NCBI GenBank assembly: GCA_033964015.1
Contig: CM066917.1
Coordinates: 31,881,951 to 31,945,950, forward strand
Direction: 5' to 3'
Source: Scolanthus callimorphus
Lineage: Eukaryota; Cnidaria; Anthozoa; Actiniaria; Edwardsiidae
DNA: 64,000 bases
Positions 12,094-44,500 of this stretch are shown in pieces. How positions within the stretch are numbered: position 1 is the stretch's first letter; every line of letters begins with the position of its first letter. The translations under genes and the position numbers were made by a program. The notes under the pieces are model-generated. The model ran no database searches and was not told the DNA's origin. It saw only the letters and a list, made by a program, of their open reading frames with translations.

Positions 12094-12639
12094 CTAGAAA
12101 AGTACAATTAATTTCAATATTAAAAAATGTTGTTTTAGCCAAAGAGATCTCCCGTTACAAAGTGTAGGGCCATTCCATTTTTTAGCCGCACCCCCCCTAC
12201 AGAAGAAGTTTTCGTGGGGTATAGCAAATGGCCATTTCCGAGGGGTCAAACCGAAAGAAAGGCTCTTCCGTGGGTTTTTCCGAGGGGGTACAATAAGAAA
12301 AAGCCTCTTCCGTGGGTATTTCCGAGGGGTGCAATAAAAAATAGCCTCTTCCATGGTCTTTTTCCCAGGGGTTGCAATCAAAACAGGCCCTTTTTCCGAG
12401 GGGTTTACTAAAGAAATGAGCTCTTCCGTAGGGGGGGTTCGGCTTAAAATGGAATGGCCCGTAGCAAAAAGGTCTTGAGAGTGATAAGACAAAGTCTTGG
12501 TGTTCATGATTTTGTAGATACAGTATCCATTTATTCCAGCTCCAACTGCCCACATGACAAACTTTGTGTTCAATAAGCGGAATGGTTCTTTAGCGTCCTC
12601 GGTCGCCCTTGCATCCTGTTTTGCGGGGGCTGGTTCCAT
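12094..12639 (-). CDS. Putative small single-pass membrane protein, exonised MITE at its 3' end
   Basis: Not recognised. A minus-strand exon opens after a good acceptor (cttcccag, exon from 12658), with ATG at 12639 and the start MEPAPAKQDARATEDAKEP. One hydrophobic segment follows (FVMWAVGAGINGYCIYKI, about residues 30-48), then NTKTLSYHSQDLFAT. The frame then enters a 294-bp MITE (12167-12460), stays open through it, and stops at 12094. With the element and one GTA duplication removed (297 bp, a multiple of three), the frame continues to the same stop. The N-terminal part may be a real tail-anchored or mitochondrial protein; the C-terminal region is repeat-derived. It could also be a chance ORF. 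Confidence 0.35.
   Translation of the reverse strand: MEPAPAKQDARATEDAKEPFRLLNTKFVMWAVGAGINGYCIYKIMNTKTLSYHSQDLFATGHSILSRTPPTEELISLVNPSEKGPVLIATPGKKTMEEAIFYCTPRKYPRKRLFLIVPPRKNPRKSLSFGLTPRKWPFAIPHENFFCRGGAAKKWNGPTLCNGRSLWLKQHFLILKLIVLF
12167..12460. mobile_element. PIF/Harbinger-like MITE with internal tandem repeats
   Basis: Inverted ends GGGCCATTCCATTTT and AAAATGGAATGGCCC are flanked by GTA on both sides (12164-12166, 12461-12463). Inside are about six degenerate copies of a ~40-nt unit containing cttccgtgggt and ttccgaggggt. Size, GGGCC-type ends and 3-bp duplication fit a Harbinger MITE (inference). It overlaps the ORF at 12094-12639. Confidence 0.8.
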
Positions 12640-12721
12640 GATTGGCGGGTTTGTGAAGCTGGGAAGTGGTCGATACAGTAGATCAGAGAGGCTGAGCAAA
12701 TGAAGGATACGTTAAAAAATA

Positions 12722-12972
12722 AGGCCGGTTTACACTTGCGATTTTTGTTTGGATTTGTCGCGGCGATTTTTCTCGCGCGAGTTGCAATTCTAGCTCTCTT
12801 GGTGCTCTCTCTTCTTCAAATCTCTCAAATTACAAAGAGTTTCGAACATGTTTGAAATCTCCGCGACATCGATCGCGCCGAGTTTACATTTAGTGATTTC
12901 GACTTGCACAAGAAAAATCGCCGAGACCCGCGCGACAAAATCGCAGGACAATTGCAAGTGTTAACGGGCCTT
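12722..12972. mobile_element. GC-rich foldback element, copy 2
   Basis: Ends AAGGCCGGTTTACACTTGC and GCAAGTGTTAACGGGCCTT are inverted. The interior is rich in tcgcgcga and gatttttctcgc. Related to 925-1196. Confidence 0.7.
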
Positions 12973-13116
12973 CAGATTTACAGCTATGGAAAACAGGGCG
13001 GTCCAGGAATTTAGGGGGGGTGAGGTGAGGAAGACGTGAGATTTACCGAAATTTCCTACGGCAAATACAGTAACTGTATAAAAATATCCGAAAAAAAGGG
13101 GGCGGGGACGGACCCA

Positions 13117-13118
<2 letters not shown>

Positions 13119-13151
<33 letters not shown>
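13119..13151. repeat. Uninterrupted poly(C), 33 nt
   Basis: A pure C run. The complementary strand is poly(G), a strong quadruplex former. Its length may be inexact in any assembly. Confidence 0.85.
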
Positions 13152-13154
<3 letters not shown>

Positions 13155-13771
13155 ATCCGCCATTCGAAACCATAAAAACTTTCTAACCACTCAAATTTGG
13201 ATGGCACTATCAAATGAATAACGTTGGCGTTGCCAGCCAATTTATAATTTCTTTACAAGAAAAAAATGCATATATCTGGTAACAGGAGGTATTTTACTCT
13301 CCATCTGGATATACCGACCTACCTCGGATTCTCGACCCGCCCTCGCTGCGTTTAAAACTGGGTTTTGTTTTTCAAGACAGAGTTGGTCGTCTGAGGGAAG
13401 ACCTGTTGATATAGAAAAGCCAGTATTGATGAAGAAACTACGAGAAAGCATCAAGTAGTCTCTTTTTATTCCAATTTCAGTTCCTCGGAATAATTCCTTC
13501 ATTTGCAACATTATTTTTCAAAGACGATGAGAGCAAATTCTCGTAGAAAAAAAGCATTAAAGCTTCAGGGGCGGCTTAGTAGGAGATGACCCTCCTCTGT
13601 CCCTGAAGCTTCGAAATTCCTCTTTTCTGAAATTCCTGGATCCGCCACAGAGCTTGTATTTTGAGTTGTTAACATGGGAACCATTCCAACCAGTTGCGAT
13701 CTCTTGGAGAATTTGATTGGCTAGAAATAGCTGTGTTGCAGCCCACAACTGAAGGCGCTCTGTACTTACCG

Positions 13772-13989
13772 ATCATCCTGAAAAGTATGTAAACAAAAAC
13801 ACAACTGCGAAAACACAGCAAATATGCTGCAATATTTGATCCATATGCTGAGCACCAGTACACTGAAAAGATAAGTTTAGTGAATTTAGATACAAGCCAC
13901 ATAACAGGCATAGATACTGTAGATAGTCGGGTTTTGTCGTGAGCCGTTCCCGAGACGGGAGCTCCCCTGAATTTCCTCATCCGAGCCAC
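13772..13989 (-). CDS. Doubtful minus-strand exon(s), possibly 5' end of the 12.1-12.6 kb gene
   Basis: An ATG at 13989 (or 13980) starts MARMRKFRGAPVSGTAHDKT. A good acceptor (cttatcttttcag) and a good donor (GATCG|gtaagtac, near 13771) enclose a hydrophobic stretch (YGSNIAAYLLCFRSCVFVYI). No family recognised. The opposite orientation to DPM1 (start 14736) would make a divergent pair. Support is limited to splice-like signals. Confidence 0.2.
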
Positions 13990-14394
13990 GGCTCAAATAT
14001 TTTTACGTAAAAGAGCGGAGAGATTAACACATTAGAGAAAAGCGCTTGAAAGTATACTTATTACCAATCATAGACCCTAGAGTATAAGGGACCACAGGGT
14101 ACCATCAATGTAGAGATTCACACAAGACAGCGCAAAAATCAAGCTAAATATCACTTTTCTAACAAGTCCATGTCGAAGCAAAATCTTGAATCTGTTCTCA
14201 ACAAAAATTTGATGATCAGTGATTATGACGTCATGACCCGCGCACATTGATGTGTCATCGTGATGTCATCACGCGCGCACATGTTATTTTTTGCAGACTT
14301 CAACAAATTTTGTTGCGTGATATTTTTCTTATCTCGTTATGTCGCAAGTGTGCACCAGGCTTTACCGTAATTTTGGTGATATGTTTATTCACAG

Positions 14395-14609
14395 AGCCGA
14401 ATTCACACTAGAGACGAGTTTTCCGTCTGAGACGAGTTTCTCGTGTTGAACGACGTGGTTCCGATCACTGTTTTAATGTGATCACGGGAAAAAAAACTTT
14501 TTTGAAGGAGAAAGTTCGACTAGAATTCACATAAACTACATAAGACAGGACATTTTTCTGATGAGAAACTCGTCTCAGGCGGGAAACTCGTCTCTAGTGT
14601 GAATCGGCT
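14395..14609. mobile_element. Foldback element upstream of DPM1
   Basis: Inverted arms AGCCGAATTCACACTAGAGA and TCTCTAGTGTGAATCGGCT, continuing with gacgagttt / aaactcgtc. No ORF. It ends about 127 bp before the DPM1 start codon, so it may overlap the promoter. Confidence 0.8.
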
Positions 14610-14669
14610 ATTAATGTGTGGCCGTACTGTGTGCGGTTTTCATTAAAAAAGGCGCGCGGGTAAAAATGA

Positions 14670-18619
<3,950 letters not shown>

Positions 18620-19508
18620 ATCTAGACCAGTCCACAAAAGGATGGAAAAATGAAAAGTGAATTACATATTAGGGAAGATATGGAAAAGGGGGCTTTATAG
18701 GAAATTTTACAAGAAATCAACAAGATACAGTGTACATTCTATTCAAAAGGAAAATGCTTTATTTACTAGGATTACCATATAATAATGTTCAGTGTAAAAT
18801 AGTCAGTTTTACAATTAAAATGTATTAGGTTTATAGATATACAATGGAGAGATGTCAATGGAAAACAATTGCCATAAAGGTCTACCACCCATATTTTAAC
18901 TATCACCTAAAAAGCCAACATTGGTACATGTATCATTTTAAAGCTAAAAACATGACATTTTTGGACATACAAACTATTTAGTGAAATTTATTGCAAAACT
19001 CAAGATTGGGGCTGCAAACAAAAGAGCAGTGCGTTTGCTATAAGATTTCCAGGATGTTTGTGATTAAATAAACATGACCGCTCTAGACTGAATTAAAATG
19101 TGCAGGATTTTTGATTTGCAAAATATTTTTGAAAATATCACGGTCTAAAAGTTAAACTTTGTATTTGTTATGTTTTTCACTGGAAATAACTATAACATCA
19201 ATTTGGATAGTGGAATTATTTAATGTTAACATGTTTTTCTTCATAATCAAACATTTTTTTTGCTTCAAAAGTGCTTTAGTGATCTAACAGAAATGTGTCA
19301 TTTTTGTGGAATTGCTGATTAGAGTAGGATCATGCTTGCATATACACATGACTATACAACCCTTGGAAATTAGTGTTTGATCAGAACTCCTGTATAATAG
19401 TATGGCAAAATAAATACATGTAAAACAATATTGAAATCACTACTCCTATTACCGTTTGTTTGTGTGAAGAAGGGGCAACTTGGTTCTCTTTCCAATGCCT
19501 TGATGATC
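18620..19508. other. Convergent DPM1 / KLHL 3' region
   Basis: AT-rich, no ORF of note. It should contain the DPM1 3' UTR (signal at 19067-19072) and the KLHL 3' UTR on the other strand. Nothing else seen. Confidence 0.5.
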
Positions 19509-21256
19509 CTAATCTAGTTCCATTAAACTTTTGCAAGGAAGGTAAATAACACATGCTTGAAGGCAAGACGATTTCCCTGGCATAGTACCTACAACATCCC
19601 ATGCATCATTATTTGCATCATAGCGATCCACAGTTTTTATCTTTCCCGCATCACCGGAACCATTTTCTCCAGCAAATAGGTATATCTGGTTCTCAATGCA
19701 GGCTATCCCACAAGCAGCCCTAGGAATGGTCATATCAGCTATAGTTCCCCAGTGCCCTGTTGCTGGGTCATAAATTTCACAACTTGAATAGGCTATCCAA
19801 TGTAATTCTTCATAGCCTCCAGCAATAAACAACTTGCTGTTAAGGGAGCAGCCAGCTGCAAATCGTCGTTTACATTGCATATCAGGTATGGCTGTCCATT
19901 CATTTGTCATAATGTCGTAACACTCGCCACTTTTGTAAACATCATTTCCGTTGTAACCACCAACAACAAAGATTAAATTTTCAATACACACAGCAACATG
20001 AGCACAGCGAGGGTGCAGCATATCATCAAGAACACACCACTCATTAGTTTTAGGGTCATATTCATATCCCTTTGCTGTAGCTTCTACACCGCTTTCCCCA
20101 CCAATGACATATATCATCCTTGGTGTGTCACTGCAGCAGTCTGTTTGACAGAACAGCCATGAAATTGGTGCATGTCAAATGACCATGATCCTACATGATG
20201 GTCAAAGTGTCCTAACTTCCAGGTTGGTTCACCACCTACTACATACAGATCACCTTCGCAAATTGTTGCAGCATGGCGTGTCCTGGAAATCTGGGCATCC
20301 AGTACGCTATACCAATTATTTTCTGGTGGTCTGAATGCAATTAACTTGGATGAATAGTCATCTGGTGGAGTGACATGGCCACCTACCAGCAAGATGACCT
20401 TGGCAAAGTTTTTCAGGCACTTGCGCGGGTTAACATTTAATTTCAGCATTGAATCTGGAAATGCATAGAGCTCTAATCCAGCTATGAAAAGCTGGGTACA
20501 TTCAAGGTCTTTTGCAATCAATGGTTCCTCTTTCAGATATGCCTGAATTGCATATTTGGACAAAGAATAGAACCGTACTTGTTCCAGTAAAGCTCTTAAG
20601 TGATGCTTGCGAGAGGACTCGTCATTCTTGACCCACTGAAGAACAGTTCTAAGTACATCTTCTTCAGATGAAACAAGAATGTCATCACTGGATACAAACA
20701 GCTGGACATCTGTAAAACTAAGACTCTTGAAGCTATCTTGCAGGGAAATGTCTTCAAATCTTTCACTAACATACTTGAAAGTATTATCAGCCAGTGAATG
20801 ACAATGGTATTTCCTGGAAAAGTCCCAGATGGCCAGGCAGTTTTCTGCCTGTAAGGTTGATTCCAGGAATTTGGCAGCTTCAGCCTTAAGACTATCCATC
20901 AGCAAATAATCTGCACTAACAAGTATTTCCCGCACATTATCTGCGTGTAAATTGATCTTGCCGGTGTAAATGTATGACAATATGTCCTCTATTACAGCTT
21001 CCTCCACGACTCCTAGATCAATTATTTGAGCTTGGCTTTCTCGCATGCAATTGTTGAATAGGGCTTTGAAGAATTGACTGGCTGCACAGAGGACATTTTT
21101 ATGCGCCGGGAATGAGAGATCATCGATTTTCAACACTACATCGCAAAGAGTTTCGTCTTTTCGTAGTTTGTTTAGGCCTTCTAACAGTGATTCCTTGAAC
21201 ACTGAGTCGTCTACTGATTTCGAAGTGGAGCTAGAAGAATCTTGTTCTGAATCCAT
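19509..21256 (-). CDS. Kelch-like BTB-BACK-Kelch protein, intronless
   Basis: Probable substrate adaptor for a Cullin-3 ubiquitin ligase (family role). The start at 21256 reads MDSEQDSSSSTSKSVDDSV. BTB lies at about residues 25-140 (LRKDETLCDVVLKI, FPAHKNVLCAASQFFKALF), BACK at about 145-255 (AENCLAIWDFSRKY), then Kelch blades (VVGGEPTW, IYVIGGESG, IFVVGGYNGNDVYKSGE, LFIAGGYEELHW, YLFAGENGSGDAG). The frame breaks once near 20118-20119: the first ORF ends at 20114 and the rest, starting MIYVIGGES, is one base out. Adding a base to the GG there gives one protein of about 582 residues, normal for the family. The subfamily was not identified. No introns, unlike its neighbours, so it may be an old retrocopy or a naturally single-exon KLHL. 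Confidence 0.9.
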
Positions 21257-21734
21257 GCTAACCCCTTTGCACTTTTGCTTAGTGATTGCGAAAGGTGCTC
21301 GAATGCGGCATTAGCTTCTCGACCAATCAGATTACGAGATTTCTGTTGCTGTTCCCGCGCTTCTCTGCGCTAGCCAGCGGTATCTCAAATGGAGCATGCG
21401 TTCAGGAACTAAACAAAATGGCGGCCGAAATGAAAGATACATGAAAGATGCGTAAAAACTTACTTCGTTCCTTTACATGAAAGCAAGGAAGATCTATAAT
21501 AAATCCTCGAGAAATATTTACATTTTTACCTTATACAGGTATCCTTATACAGGTATCAAGACGTTAAATTAAACAAATTATTCGCTTCTTGTTTTATTAG
21601 GCCACTGAGATTGTTGAAAATCATGTAGACCAATTCTTTATTAGAATTGCATCCATTCAAACCGAGAAAAGAATCCATTTTCTTCTTTCTTGGCATTATA
21701 ACTTGATTAAAAGGGCTATTGTCAAACTCACGCC
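21257..21734. promoter_or_regulatory. Divergent KLHL / DHX38 promoter region
   Basis: The 478 bp between two divergent start codons must hold both promoters. It includes ACCAATCAG (CCAAT-type) at about 21324 and AAAATGGCGGCC at about 21416-21427, close to the YY1 consensus found at many housekeeping promoters. No TATA box stands out. Confidence 0.55.
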
Positions 21735-38734
<17,000 letters not shown>

Positions 38735-38980
38735 CCTGGTGACTACATCAGACATGTGCTGACAAATGTTTTTACCTTCTTCAAGAGTAATAGAGCACAA
38801 AGAGCATTCCCGTAGAACGCTGTTTCCTACATAGAAGAAATTGTTGAAGCACGAATGCTGTATGCGGAAATGATTATCTTTAACTACAATCATCCCCTAT
38901 CCCATCCCATTATTCTCACAGACGCTGTTTAGCCTCACATGCGATTACTGGTAACACGTATTGAGCGTCTATTTTAAACT

Positions 38981-39452
38981 TGCGATTCGACCTGCGAGGA
39001 CTCCATAATAGTGGCCAAGCTAATACATGTGGGATACTTTTGCTTGACTGTTGAACAAGCTGCGCATGCGTTCAACACATCATAGCTTATGATGACACCA
39101 TTGGGAAAAGCGAAAATAAAGAAAAAAAATCTGAATCGGCAAGTTTTGGAAAAAGGTGTATGACCAGTCTGGAAGAGATACGCGGTTAAAGCGGAAATGT
39201 TTTCTCTTTAGATAACCGATTGTTAAAGATATTTTTACCTGTGCCAGACGTGCCAGTTGTTTTTGTTACAACGCTTCAGATAAGTAGCACGTAAATATCA
39301 AGTTTCACATTTTGCTTTTCCCAATGATGTCATGAGCTATGATGTGTTGAACGCATGCGCAGCTTGTTCAACAGTCAAGCAAAAGTATCCCACATGCATT
39401 AGCTTGGCCACTTGTAAGGACTCCTCGCAGGTTGAATCGCAAGTTCGAAATA
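38981..39452. repeat. Large inverted repeat with a third partial copy downstream
   Basis: The left arm contains GCCAAGCTAATACATGTGGG and TTGAACAAGCTGCGCATGCG; the right arm contains CGCATGCGCAGCTTGTTCAA and CCCACATGCATTAGCTTGGC. A diverged third copy of the right arm lies at 39705-39835. Confidence 0.8.
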
Positions 39453-39880
39453 GACGTTCAATACGTTTTGCCAGTGATCAAATGTGAGGCTGAACACCGT
39501 CTCCGCCATTCGCCACCATTACACCACTGTGTATACATCGCAGTTCTATACGGCGATAGTCTTGTTATTGCCGTCTGGCAGACGGCGATATTACAGTTTC
39601 TGCTTCAACATTTTAGATACGTAGCGCCTTTTATTCAAGGTACGTGTAAATATTAAGTTTTCCATATGTGAAACGTCAGTATGAATGAATGTTTCGCTTT
39701 TTCCATCATGACGTCATGAGCTATGATTGGTTGGACATGCGCAGGTTGTTAAAACAGTCAAGCAAAAGCATCCCACATGCATTAGCTTGGTCACTTTTTT
39801 AAAGAGTCCTCGCAGGTCGAAACGCAAGTCGAAGTAGACGTTCAATACTTTTTTCCTGTGATCGTATGCGAGGCGAAACA

Positions 39881-39966
39881 GCGTTTCCGCCATTCGTCAC
39901 TATTGCACTAAGGTGTATGCATAGCGTTTCCGCCATTCGTCACTATTGCACTAAGGTGTATGCATG
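39881..39966. repeat. 43-bp direct tandem duplication
   Basis: Two identical copies starting GCGTTTCCGCCATTCGTCAC and ending taaggtgtatgcat. Confidence 0.85.
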
Positions 39967-40404
39967 GAGGTCTACACGTCACCATGTTGTTTATTGGTAG
40001 ACGGCGTTGTTTTCAAATATTGCCGTGTGGCAAACAGCATTCCTAATAATGTGGCGCATGGCGTTATTAATGATTTTGTCGTGAGCTACATGTAGTTACG
40101 GAATTGCAACACATCATCACAACCGAATTACGTTGTCGACTTTGAATTCAACAATTCCTGGTCACTACGTTAGGTCGTGGAAGAAATCTAGCCCCGACCA
40201 AAGGTACTAATGTTTTCCTATCGCCTCAATGCATGTGGGATGTGGGATACTTGCGCATGTCAAGTAACTATATGTTAGTGAAATTCACTGATAGAACGAA
40301 TTCGGTATATTGCTGAATTGGGTTTGAGAGGATGCGTTGGGAATTGAATTCATTCTGAACCCACATGGAGCATTTTGAACGAAAAATGTAAGTATAAGTT
40401 AATA

Positions 40405-40556
40405 GCGAGGGAGGGTGGTCGGCGGGGCGGCATCCCACTAGCTCACGGTGGACAAAACTCTAGACGAACTCATCTCAACGGCGAGGGGAGGGTGGTCGGT
40501 GGGGCGGCATCCCACTAGCTCACGGTGGACGAAACGCTAGACGAACTCATCTCAAC
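40405..40556. repeat. 76-bp direct tandem duplication
   Basis: Two copies containing GGCGGCATCCCACTAGCTCA and CTAGACGAACTCATCTCAAC with a few mismatches. Confidence 0.85.
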
Positions 40557-41516
40557 AAACTATTCAAAGAAACTGCTATTTAAATATTGCAAAAGTAATT
40601 TTCACTGAAATACTGTTGTGCTCTATGATTAATATATATAATCAAGATTCAAATGTGTCATATATTTTCGGTCTCTGATGATAATAGAGACAAAAGAGCT
40701 TCTTTAGAACGAGGATAATAGAGACAAAAGTGACGTAACCACAGGGAGACCGACAGGGACAATATCAGGGACTAAGCTGAGATATTTTTAGATTTAAAGA
40801 AGAAATGAACCATCTGAAATCAACTGTGATTTATTTCAATTTCTTACAAACTAGTTTGTTATTCTTGTTTTTAACTATTGCTACCCGTGGCCTAACTAAA
40901 TACAATAAATAATCGAGTGACAATAATTGCGTATGTACATATGACAGTGGTAGTGAGTTCACTGTAAGCATAGAATATGTATATTTATAAAACTCTATCT
41001 GTAAACTGTGTAAAACTCTCACGCTATTCACAGTGAGACTGCAATAAAAATTTGTTTTACATGGGCCTAGTAGAAGTACTGTACAGTAGTCAACGAAATA
41101 AAAATCTGCTTGATCCTGTGTTATTTCAGTTGTGCCTAAGTGTTGGATGAAAATGTAACTCAAATAAATAGTCATTTTGCTCACATCTTCGCAAGAAATG
41201 TCTTGGTGACTATTGTTTTCTCGCAAGAACGCGAACAATATTTAGAAAAGTTCGTATGGAAGTGGCCCGAATATAAAATAAATATATACAAAGAAGTATA
41301 TTTGTAATCTAAGTATGCGATCCTTTCTATTTACCACGCGTAATGCAAAAACACTGATCTTAGCTCTGATTGGTTGTCTAATCGGTGCATGCATAGTAAT
41401 TATGTACACACTGCCACGCAACATGCAACATCAAAACTCCGTTCTGATGGACTTAAAAATGCATTGCTGTTTTGTCACGCAACATGAAGATGGACCCAGT
41501 GCGCATGCGTCACAAA

Positions 41517-44500
41517 TCATTTGATGTCACAAAGTAACGCCACACCCCGGAGGATCCAGTGATCTGGATTCTGATTGGTTTTCAGGTCTACGCATGCGAT
41601 GTACGTCAGGTCGGTTCGACGCGGTTTCTTGTAGATAGGGCACTGGTACATGCGGTTGTCACGTCCTCCCGTAGAGTTGATGGCGTAGATATGGATGACC
41701 GGTACTGGCGTGAACAGCACCTACAAACACACACGATAGAATAGCCATATCACGTTCAGTATGAATGCATAAAAAAGACATCCTAAACGTAAAAAAAAAC
41801 TAGCAGCCAACCATGCGAGTTCAAAGGTAGTCGCATCACGCGGCGTGAGACAAGGATGCCCTTCTTCTCCGTTTAAACGCGGATATGATGTTACCTTTTC
41901 AGTGTGACTAGTCCAACAATAAATTCCCTTACTAATTAGCCAATCACGGTTGAGCATTTGAACAATAGATGCAACACAACACTATGAGTGCAACCCATTT
42001 TCGTGACTTTTAACAAATGATTTTTAACTTGAAATCCGTAAATACATTAAACGGATCTGTAAAAATTTGTTGAAGATTTATTTATTTAGATTTTTGATTT
42101 CTGTTTTGAAAAAAATTGTAACAAGACTCTTGACTAACCTTTTGTGGTGGTTCGACTAATTTGCATCCTCGTCGGTCCCACCCTGCGCCGTCTAGATACA
42201 GGCCATGTACGTACACGCCCTCGGCAGGGGGGCTGCTGATGTCATCCTTATTGAATCGCGTGACGTCATTATGTAACACAACGCTGTCCAAGGCCCAGCC
42301 CTTGTGTGCTCGCGTTACCTCCTGTTGATTCAAAATAACGCATTTCTTTCATTACCATCATGTGACAAACTCGCACGAAACGTTTGTGAGTTGCGAGGAA
42401 ACACATTTAAGAGTAGCGCCATGCGAATGTCATTCGCTTAGGCATAGTCCAATCTGCTCGTGGGGAGGAAAGGGGAGTGCATTTGGGCATTTTGTGTGTT
42501 GAGCTTGCTCCGTACTCATCTCCCGGGATTCGCAATTGGATAAAGAACACAACCATAAGAAACACCATATGACTGCCAACTTCGCGGTTGATATAGATGC
42601 TTTTCATGAACCAGAACATTCTGGGGTAGCGCCGTATTACTGTGATCAGGTGATTACAGGGGTAACAAAACAGTAAGCGCTAACAACTTGAGTCCGCCAC
42701 TTTTTTAAATATAAAAGCATTCTACTGGGGAGTTGCGATAAAGTCACGTGTTTTTTTGTGAATAATGTGCGCGTTCTCGTACCTGTCTCATAGCGGTCAG
42801 GAATCCCTGCGGATTAAAGAACCCCGTCATCCAGAACACATTGGGTCTGCCATCGAAACACCAGGTGCGGAACTGCGCGTTCCTTTCTAGTAAGTCTGTG
42901 AACCAGAACCCTAGCGTGGACGACTCCCAGGAGATCTAAAATGAATGGCATAAAATATCACTCATTCAATTTTAAATTCTCTGGGCGCAATACTATTCTT
43001 ATTCGATATCGCCGTAGACTGGAAACGAAGGACGTGCTTACATGAGGCGGGCTGGCACTGCCCTGAGGCAAACTACAGAATCGCGTTTACATGGCGTCCG
43101 CTTTGCTAGGGCGAATTCCAGCCCTTGTATAAGCCGAGTTAGCGGCCTCATGAACAGGCCCAAGTTGTGTGTAGATGACAGATGACGAAGATGTGGCGTC
43201 ATCTCCAGTGTAAGAACCATTCCCTGAGGACACCTTTGTGTTTAGTTACTATTTAATCATGATTGGTTCAACCTTCGTTCTACCAAACAAAGAAAGCTTC
43301 GTGACGCAGCCGGTGAGTTCTTACACTGGAGATGAGCCAAGATGTGTGAGTTCGCATGTTTGTTTCTTTCACGGTTTCCACATCATGATAGACATTCATG
43401 CTCACCTTTTTCCAATGCGAGGGAATCCTTGCGTCGTACATACAATCTAGCGAGTCTCTTAACGTCTGAAAGCAAATACTAAACCTTGTAAGAAAGAGGC
43501 GTTTACAAACAAGAAAGACAGTATATCATTTTCACTGGTCTCATTGTGCTATATAAGTTATGGGAAGGAGACCTGGCGGAGCACCTGAGTGCGAGGACGA
43601 TATATAAGGGTGGGAGGGTGGGAAAGAAACGGAGCTCCGCCAGGTCAGCACAATGATACGTAAAAGCGCCGCGACTAATACACGTGACCAGGGGCGCCTC
43701 CCTAGGCCAGGAATATAGTGACGCCAATGGACAATTCCAGCTATAATGATGCGCGCGCTGATGTCGGTATTTGTGTTACATTTCACGAATCGAGTGCCGT
43801 GTTTCCGCGCGTTACATCCTGGTCGTTGTGTTACATTTCAAAGGTTTTCTAAAGAAGAGAGAGAGCGCGCGCTTATAGCTGGAATCATCCATTGGGTAGG
43901 ATAGATAGATAGATGACTTTACTAAAACCTTGGCAGTCAAACGGCTGAATTACGGTTTAAATTCCAAAAAATATTAAATCTACGTGTAGTGGCGTCTTAA
44001 AACAATAGATTAGACGTCATATGAGAATATTCGCGCATACCTCACTCATGATAATCGTCCCATCAATTGCCAGTTTGAGATCAGTCAAAGTGATCCTGAC
44101 AGCCGATATGACTCTCTGCATGCGGTCGATCTCTTGACGCAGGAAGATGTTCATGGGCGATAGCGCGCCCATTTTCTGTAGTCGGGAGCGAACCTTGTAG
44201 GGAAAGAATAAAAGTTAAACAACTAGTAGCTGGTAGACAATCAACATTTAGCCCTCTCCTTTGTTACAAAGGTTCTTTTGAATGTGACTTGATTTGTGAC
44301 CGATATGATGAAGTCGCTCGCCATGTTCGCTCGCCATGGAATTAAGTGTGCCGTGTAGTTTAGCGAGAATCCTCATACCTCATGAGCGATATAGTCTTCA
44401 GGCAGCTTGTCCAGCATGTCGTCCGCCATTCTGTGCACGATGGATTCTCTGGTCTCACCTCCGCCCCCAGAGCTGTCCTTGGGCTGGATACTCAGGATGG

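Larger units (their letters stand above)
38735..41516. other. Convergent DHX38 / dynein intergenic region, repeats only
   Basis: No gene recognised. A candidate DHX38 polyA signal AATAAA lies at 39115-39120. The region holds a large inverted repeat (38981-39452), two direct duplications (39881-39966, 40405-40556) and AT-rich DNA. A 135-codon minus ORF at 40831-41238 has no family features and probably lies in the dynein 3' UTR or flank. Confidence 0.5.

Noticed and set aside
40831..41238. 135-codon minus ORF downstream of the dynein stop
   Set aside because: No domain, no splice or start context, AT-rich; more likely UTR or flank.
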